From: Qipengyuania soli
GTDB lineage: Bacteria; Pseudomonadota; Alphaproteobacteria; Sphingomonadales; Sphingomonadaceae
NCBI RefSeq assembly: GCF_015529805.1
Contig: NZ_CP064654.1
Span: 1,302,001-1,366,000, forward strand
Direction of reading: 5' to 3'
Length of the DNA stretch: 64,000 nt
The notes beneath the pieces were generated by a model. The model made no database searches and was not told the DNA's origin. It saw only the letters and a list, made by a program, of their open reading frames with translations. Below are positions 59,248 through 64,000 of the stretch, piece after piece. A program made the translations under genes and the position numbers. Positions within the stretch are counted from its first letter, which is position 1. Each line of letters opens with the position of its first letter.

Positions 59248-60000
59248 TTAGCTGATCATCGCCATGCCGCCGTTCACGTGCAGCGTCTGACCCGTGACAT
59301 AGGCGGCCTCGTCGCTGGCGAGATAGGCCACGGCGGCTCCGATCTCGTCGCCTTCACCCATGCGCCCCATCGGGATGCGGGCATTGATCGCGGCCTTCTG
59401 GTCGTCGGTCAGAGCGTCGGTCATCGCGGTTCGGATGAAGCCGGGAGCGACGCAGTTCACGGTGACCCCGCGGCTCGCCAGTTCCTGCGCCAGGCTCTTC
59501 GACATGCCGGTAAGGCCTGCCTTGGCCGCGGTGTAGTTCATCTGGCCCGGATTGCCGGTCGCCCCGACCACGCTGGTGATCGAAATGATCCGCCCATGGC
59601 GCGCCTTCATCATCGGGCGGGCGGCGGCGCGCATCAGGCGGAAGCTCGCCTCGAGGTTGATGCGGATAACATCGTCCCACTCCTCGTCCTTCATCCGCAT
59701 GGCGAGATTGTCGCGCGTGATGCCGGCATTGTTGACGAGGATGTCGATCTTGCCGAGCGTGTCGACGGTTGCCGGGATCAGTTCCTCGACCTGCGTCGTG
59801 TTCGACAGGTCGCAAGTGATCTCGACGTGGTCATGGCCGAACTCGTCGTTGAGCTGCTCGCGGAAGGAGCGCAGCTTGGCCGCGTTCGAGCCCGAGAGTG
59901 CGAGGCGAGCCCCCTGCTTCGCCAGCGCATAGGCGATCGAGGAACCGATACCGCCGCTGGCGCCGGTGACGAGCGCGGTCTTTCCTTCGAGGCTGAACAT
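59248..60000 (-). CDS. fabG: 3-oxoacyl-ACP reductase
   Basis: A 250-residue SDR. The cofactor motif TGASGGIG is at residues 12-19, NNAG at 90-93, and the catalytic triad Ser143, Tyr156 and Lys160 (NYTAAK). The NADP-type ending and GATGNPGQMNY are classic FabG features. It reduces 3-oxoacyl-ACP in fatty-acid elongation. The ATG overlaps the fabD stop by one base (TAATG) and has GGAGCAGGG upstream; the longer open frame is fabD's shadow. Confidence 0.95.
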   Translation of the reverse strand: MFSLEGKTALVTGASGGIGSSIAYALAKQGARLALSGSNAAKLRSFREQLNDEFGHDHVEITCDLSNTTQVEELIPATVDTLGKIDILVNNAGITRDNLAMRMKDEEWDDVIRINLEASFRLMRAAARPMMKARHGRIISITSVVGATGNPGQMNYTAAKAGLTGMSKSLAQELASRGVTVNCVAPGFIRTAMTDALTDDQKAAINARIPMGRMGEGDEIGAAVAYLASDEAAYVTGQTLHVNGGMAMIS

Positions 60001-60938
60001 TATCCCTGCTCCTTCGCGAAATTCTCGAGATCTTCCATCGTGACGAGGCTTACCGTCGCGGCGTCGGGCGCGATCCGGCCGACCATCGGGCCGAGGACCT
60101 TGCCGCCGAGTTCGACGAAGCGATCGATCCCCGCCGCATGCATGGCCAGCACGCTCTCGCGCCAGCGCACACGGCCGGTCACCTGCTCGACCAGCAACCT
60201 CTGTTCCTCGCCCGCATCGGTAACGCGCGCGGCAGTCACGTTGGCAAAAATGGGAACGGAGAATGCCTGTGGCGGGGCGTCGCCGAGCGCAGCCTCCATG
60301 CGGCGCGCCGCCGGCTCCATCAGCGAACAATGGAATGGTGCCGACACGGGCAGCTTGATGCCGCGCTTGATCCCGTGATCCTTGGCGAGCTCTATAGCAC
60401 GCTCGATTGCCTCTACATGACCCGATATGACTACCTGCGTCGGATCGTTGTCGTTGGCGACCTCGCAAACCTGCCCCTGAGCCGCCGCAGCGGCCAGTGC
60501 CGTAGCCTTTTCGATGTCCGCACCGAGCAGTGCCGCCATCGCGCCGACGCCAACCGGCACTGCATCCTGCATCGCCGTCCCGCGCAGTCGAAGGAGCCTC
60601 GCGGCATCGCTGAGCGAGAAAGCCCCGGCGGCGCACAGTGCGCTGTATTCGCCGAGCGAGTGGCCCGCGACACACTCGGCCTTGTCGGCGAGGATCACGC
60701 CGAATTCCTTCTCCAGCACGCGCAAAGTGGCGATGGAGTTAGCCATGATCGCGGGCTGCGCATTGGCGGTCATCGTAAGATCGGCCTCGGGACCGTCCTT
60801 CATCAGGGCCGAGAGCTTCTGCCCCAATGCCTCGTCGACTTCCTCGAAAACCTCGCGGGCGTGGGCGCTGGCCTCGGCGAGCTCGACGCCCATGCCGACC
60901 TTCTGGCTTCCCTGGCCGGGGAAGATGAATGCGTTCAT
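60000..60938 (-). CDS. fabD: Malonyl-CoA:ACP transacylase
   Basis: A 312-residue FabD from ATG 60938, chosen for GGAG 9 bases upstream. FPGQGSQKVGMG is near residues 6-17, and the nucleophile Ser94 in GHSLGEYSAL is flanked by the usual Gly-His. The second catalytic His is in SAPFHCSLM near 201-209. It loads malonyl groups onto ACP for fatty-acid synthesis. Together with fabG and the upstream LD-carboxypeptidase gene it forms a minus-strand unit; fabF and acpP are not adjacent here. Confidence 0.96.
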   Translation of the reverse strand: MNAFIFPGQGSQKVGMGVELAEASAHAREVFEEVDEALGQKLSALMKDGPEADLTMTANAQPAIMANSIATLRVLEKEFGVILADKAECVAGHSLGEYSALCAAGAFSLSDAARLLRLRGTAMQDAVPVGVGAMAALLGADIEKATALAAAAAQGQVCEVANDNDPTQVVISGHVEAIERAIELAKDHGIKRGIKLPVSAPFHCSLMEPAARRMEAALGDAPPQAFSVPIFANVTAARVTDAGEEQRLLVEQVTGRVRWRESVLAMHAAGIDRFVELGGKVLGPMVGRIAPDAATVSLVTMEDLENFAKEQG

Positions 60939-60964
60939 TGTTCTCTCCTTCACGCGCGGCGCGC

Positions 60965-61816
60965 CTAGCGGCGGCCTGCGTCCGCCTCAAGTCCGAAGGG
61001 CACGATCCTGTTGGCAGACGTGTGTCCGATCTCGGCGCGACCGAGATATTCTAGGCCGCGCTTGTCGCACCAGTAACGGGCAATATCCTCGACACCTGCT
61101 CCGAATGGGCGGTCGTTTTCGGGGACTGCCGTGACCTGGCCAAGGCGCAAACCGGCTACGTCGCGCAGGTGGGCGGTCACATGGAAGAACAGCCGGTCGA
61201 TCGCGTATTCATACTCTCCGACCTCTTCCACCAGCACCTCATGGCCTGCGAGAGTGGGCATGAATTCGGTGCCGGCCATCATGGCCAGCGTATAGAGATT
61301 GAACGCCGCGGCAGGAGCTCCGGTCAGTCCAGGCTCGAGACCGTCGCGATCACCGGAAAACCAGCGAAGCACACGACGGATTGCGTCCGCCCCGCCCTCG
61401 CGCATGATATCGACCGGCATGGGCGAGTGTACGGCATGGCCGATCCCGGCACGATAGAGACCGCCGAGCAGCGTACCGAGATCAGAATAGCCGAAATAGG
61501 TCTTGCGCCGCGCCGCTTCGCCCATGCGCCCGAAAAACTCGCCAGCGATGCGGTTCGAGCCATAGCCGCCCTTGGCGAACCAGACCGCATCGAATTGTGG
61601 GTCGTCTGCACAATCGAGCAGAGCGGACAGACGCACAGCATCGTTTCCGGCGAAATGCCCGTCCTCGATGAAGCACTGGTCATGGAAATGAAGTTCGAGG
61701 CTGGGAAACTCGGTCTCGGCAATCGCCAGTACCTCGTCTGCCCACACCCGCTTGAGCGGTGTTGCGGGGGCACAGATGGCGATAGAGCGCAGCTCGCTTG
61801 GCACGGGCCATCCCAT
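60965..61816 (-). CDS. ldcA: LD-carboxypeptidase (S66 family)
   Basis: A 283-residue cytoplasmic serine peptidase. The catalytic Ser111 is in FGYSDLGTLL, the Glu in LVEEVGEYEYAIDR (197/198) and the His265 in IGHTSANRIVPFG; this Ser-Glu-His arrangement defines S66. LdcA removes the terminal D-Ala from muropeptide tetrapeptides during peptidoglycan recycling. It has no signal peptide, as expected. The divergent Mur-ligase-like gene, whose family includes the recycling ligase Mpl, starts 43 bases away. It lies 26 bases upstream of fabD on the same strand. Confidence 0.9.
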   Translation of the reverse strand: MGWPVPSELRSIAICAPATPLKRVWADEVLAIAETEFPSLELHFHDQCFIEDGHFAGNDAVRLSALLDCADDPQFDAVWFAKGGYGSNRIAGEFFGRMGEAARRKTYFGYSDLGTLLGGLYRAGIGHAVHSPMPVDIMREGGADAIRRVLRWFSGDRDGLEPGLTGAPAAAFNLYTLAMMAGTEFMPTLAGHEVLVEEVGEYEYAIDRLFFHVTAHLRDVAGLRLGQVTAVPENDRPFGAGVEDIARYWCDKRGLEYLGRAEIGHTSANRIVPFGLEADAGRR

Positions 61817-61859
61817 GCCCGCTTGTGTTCATGCTGACAACTGCATAGCGGTGCGCGCA

Positions 61860-63299
61860 ATGACCGACAGCACTCCAGACATGCCCACTCCCGAGGAGCT
61901 TTTCGCCCGCCCGTTCTTCTTCTGCGGTATCGGCGGTTCGGGAATGCTGCCGCTTGCCCAGATTCTCAAGGGACGCGGCTGCACGGTAGAGGGGTCCGAC
62001 CGCAGCTTCGACCAAGGCCGCACGCCTGACAAGTTTGCAGCTATGCAGGATCAGGGACTGGTCCTTCACCCGCAGGACGGCAGTGGCATCGTTTCGAAGG
62101 ACCAGATTCTCGTCGCCTCGGCCGCGATCGAAGATACCGTTCCCGAAGTTCAGCGCGCCAGGGAACTGGGGTGCCTGCGCCTCACCCGGGCGGAGCTGAA
62201 TTCGATCCTGTTCAACACCAGCGGAGCAGGTCTCGCGATTGCCGGGACCAGCGGCAAGTCGACCGTGACGGGCATGCTGGGCTGGATCCTGCATGCGTGT
62301 GGGCGGGAGCCGACGATCATGAACGGCGCGGTGATGAAGAACTTCGTCTCGCCGGAGCGGCCTTATGCCAGTGCAGTCGTTGGCAGCCAGTCGATCTACG
62401 TCAGCGAAGTGGACGAAAGCGACGGGTCCATCGCGCTTTATCGTCCGGCGGTCGGCGTGCTGCTCAACGTCAGTCTCGACCACAAGAGCATGGAGGAACT
62501 GCGCCAGCTTTTCGGCGACTACCTCGAACGCAGCCGTATCGCGGTAATCAATGCCGACGATCCCGAAGCTCTGGCGCTGCTGCCGCGTGCGAAAGAAGTC
62601 ATCACTTTCGGGATCGAACAAGAGAAGGCCCAGATCGGTATCGTGCCCGGCTCTATCGCCGAGGGACCGGTTCGGCAGGCAGCGCTCGTGGTGGACCGCC
62701 ACGACGGTAGCGAACACGCCCTGCGCCTCGCCCTCCCCGGCAGGCACAATCTTTCCAACGCCCTCGCGGCGATTGCCGGAGCAGCGGCTGCCGGCATACG
62801 GGTGGCCAGTGCCGTCGCGGCCTTGGCCGATTTCCAGGGCCTGGCGCGGCGATTCGACATTGTCGGCACCACTGTTGCGGCAATTACCGTCATCGACGAC
62901 TTCGGCCATAATCCGGAGAAATGCGCTGCGACGCTGCGGACCCTGCGCGCGCACCCGGGCCGCGTCATCGCCTTCTTCCAGCCCCATGGCTATGGCCCGC
63001 TGCGCCAGATGGGCCACGAACTCGCCGAGACTTTTGCTCACGAGCTGGAGCCCGATGACCGCGTGATCCTGTGCGACCCGGTCTATTTCGGCGGCACTGT
63101 CGATCGCAGCGAGGGGAGCGAAAGGATCGTGCGCATGGTCGAGGAAGCCGGTGGCCGTGCTGACTACATCCCGAGCCGCAAGGCAGTGGGCGACCGCATC
63201 GTCAGCATCGCGTCACCGGGAGACCGCATCGTGGTGATGGGCGCACGCGACGATACGCTGAGCGACTTCGCCCGCGATATCTTCCAGCGCCTGTCCTAG
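61860..63299 (+). CDS. MurC/Mpl-like Mur ligase
   Basis: A 479-residue Mur ligase. The first domain has FCGIGGSGMLPLAQIL (about 21-36), which is the MurC/Mpl Rossmann motif. The ATP loop is GTSGKST at 129-135, in place of the usual GTHGKT. A MurT/Mpl-like DDFGHNPEKCAATL lies near 344-357. Because ldcA is divergent from it, the recycling ligase Mpl (joining UDP-MurNAc to a tripeptide or tetrapeptide) is more plausible than biosynthetic MurC, which would sit in a dcw cluster. The substrate call is inference. The end overlaps the GST gene by 4 bases. Confidence 0.8.
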   Translation: MTDSTPDMPTPEELFARPFFFCGIGGSGMLPLAQILKGRGCTVEGSDRSFDQGRTPDKFAAMQDQGLVLHPQDGSGIVSKDQILVASAAIEDTVPEVQRARELGCLRLTRAELNSILFNTSGAGLAIAGTSGKSTVTGMLGWILHACGREPTIMNGAVMKNFVSPERPYASAVVGSQSIYVSEVDESDGSIALYRPAVGVLLNVSLDHKSMEELRQLFGDYLERSRIAVINADDPEALALLPRAKEVITFGIEQEKAQIGIVPGSIAEGPVRQAALVVDRHDGSEHALRLALPGRHNLSNALAAIAGAAAAGIRVASAVAALADFQGLARRFDIVGTTVAAITVIDDFGHNPEKCAATLRTLRAHPGRVIAFFQPHGYGPLRQMGHELAETFAHELEPDDRVILCDPVYFGGTVDRSEGSERIVRMVEEAGGRADYIPSRKAVGDRIVSIASPGDRIVVMGARDDTLSDFARDIFQRLS

Positions 63300-63934
63300 A
63301 TCGCGCCGGGGCCTGCGCTCTCGCGATCCCAGGCACGGCGGAAACCTTCACGTGCCTTGAGGCGATCACGGTAAGCCTTGAGGCTGTCCGGCACGCCTTC
63401 ATCAAGCCCGACACGCTCGGCCAAGACCAGCGCATAGCCGCAACATATGTCGGCCACCGTGAAGCGGTCTGCGCAGAGATAGTCGCGCGTTTCGAGACGC
63501 TGTTCGAGCTTAACCAAACGCTTCCAGAACCACTTGGCATAGGCGTGGCCAGCCTCTTCCCAACCCTTGTCCTTTTCGAACAGGGCGAACCGCATGTAGA
63601 CTGTCTGCGGGAAGGTGATCGTTGCGTCGGCGTGGTAAGTGAAATCGCAATAGGCCGCGTAGTCCGGCTCGCCCGGGGCAATTGCGAGATCGGTGTACCC
63701 GCACTTGGTCGCAAGATAGTGGGCGATCGCGCAGCTTTCGGTCATGCGAGCCTCGCCGTCGACAAGCATGGGTACCGTGCCGAGAGGATTTATCTCCAGA
63801 TATTCGGGCGCCTGGAACCGTGGCGGGAACGGAAGGAGTTTCAACTCGATCTCGATACCAGCTTCCTCCGCAGCCCAGGTGGCGCGAAATCCGCGCGAAC
63901 GTGCGCAGGTATAAAGGAGCGGTACTTCAGTCAT
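63296..63934 (-). CDS. Glutathione S-transferase family protein
   Basis: A 212-residue GST. The thioredoxin-like N-domain starts VPLLYTCARSRGFRATWAAEEAG, with the G-site NPLGTVPMLV near 49-58 and a TESCAIAHYL segment near 65-74. The all-helical C-domain includes DRFTVADICCGYAL near 158-171. There is no clear catalytic Ser or Cys pattern of a defined class, so the activity (conjugation, isomerisation or peroxidase) is open. Its 5' end overlaps the tail of another minus-strand gene by 8 bases. Confidence 0.87.
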   Translation of the reverse strand: MTEVPLLYTCARSRGFRATWAAEEAGIEIELKLLPFPPRFQAPEYLEINPLGTVPMLVDGEARMTESCAIAHYLATKCGYTDLAIAPGEPDYAAYCDFTYHADATITFPQTVYMRFALFEKDKGWEEAGHAYAKWFWKRLVKLEQRLETRDYLCADRFTVADICCGYALVLAERVGLDEGVPDSLKAYRDRLKAREGFRRAWDRESAGPGAI

Positions 63935-64000
63935 GCGAGTGCGGGCCTAGCCGAAGGACCTTGTGAAGGAGGAAGGCGATGAGGAAGCCAAGCACCAGCC
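63927..64000 (-). CDS. C-terminal tail of a probable membrane protein (partial)
   Basis: Reading the minus strand in from the right edge gives about 23 codons ending in a stop at 63927-63929: a hydrophobic helix LVLGFLIAFLLHKVL followed by the polar RLGPHSHD. It overlaps the GST start by 8 bases. A hydrophobic C-terminal helix with a polar tail suggests an integral membrane protein, most of which lies outside the window. Too little is visible to name it. Confidence 0.35.
   Translation of the reverse strand, partial: LVLGFLIAFLLHKVLRLGPHSHD

Overview
The window looks like the chromosome of a Sphingomonadales alphaproteobacterium, most likely Erythrobacteraceae (Erythrobacter/Qipengyuania-like). 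The grounds are high G+C, tightly packed genes with many 4-base ATGA/GTGA/TTGA overlaps, and sphingomonad-type neighbourhoods: sdhC-sdhD-sdhA, ligA/recN/bamD and fabD-fabG. A chromosomal B3 metallo-beta-lactamase also fits. The assignment rests on recognition, not a database search. I see no rRNA, tRNA, CRISPR array, transposase or integrase, and no gap between genes longer than about 250 bases.

Layout. 1-7100: a partial esterase, rppH, a TPR protein, guaB-rsmB, a homocysteine methyltransferase, a 3-hydroxybutyrate dehydrogenase and a YpfJ-type zinc peptidase. 7100-9330: a strong bidirectional terminator, then a BlaI/M56 (BlaR1-like) pair behind two BlaI-type half-palindromes. 9389-15019: periplasmic and lipoprotein enzymes, an APC transporter, a thiol-dioxygenase-like cupin and an M20 peptidase. 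15016-17633: succinate dehydrogenase C, D and A, but no sdhB. 17742-20985: a + strand unit of SDR, B3 metallo-beta-lactamase lipoprotein, prmA and a DUF2459 protein. 20982-30869: an FAD oxidoreductase, ligA-cytochrome c-cinA-like, recN, a diguanylate cyclase and bamD. 31039-36348: a small orphan Flp pilin, a TerC/Alx protein, DUF465, proC-proA, an SRPBCC protein and an HTH-like protein of unknown role.

36349-39495 is the clear accessory segment. It is AT-rich in an otherwise GC-rich window and holds a D12-class DNA adenine methylase facing a two-gene unit: a ParB/Srx-fold protein with an EGNRR motif, and a 329-residue unknown protein with a nuclease-like DGGxD...Q...K pattern. I read it as a candidate restriction-modification-like defence module, and it is the best candidate here for an undescribed system.

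39526-64000: lepA; two tandem PAS-GGDEF-EAL-PilZ proteins, one with a wrecked EAL active site; an FprA-type ferredoxin reductase; a class II-like PHA synthase with its depolymerase; a catabolic-looking MFS/D-aminoacylase/MDR/amidase unit; a DUF2855 protein; an acyltransferase; dnaN; ldcA-fabD-fabG; and a MurC/Mpl-like ligase divergent from ldcA, which suggests muropeptide recycling. A GST and the tail of a membrane protein close the window.
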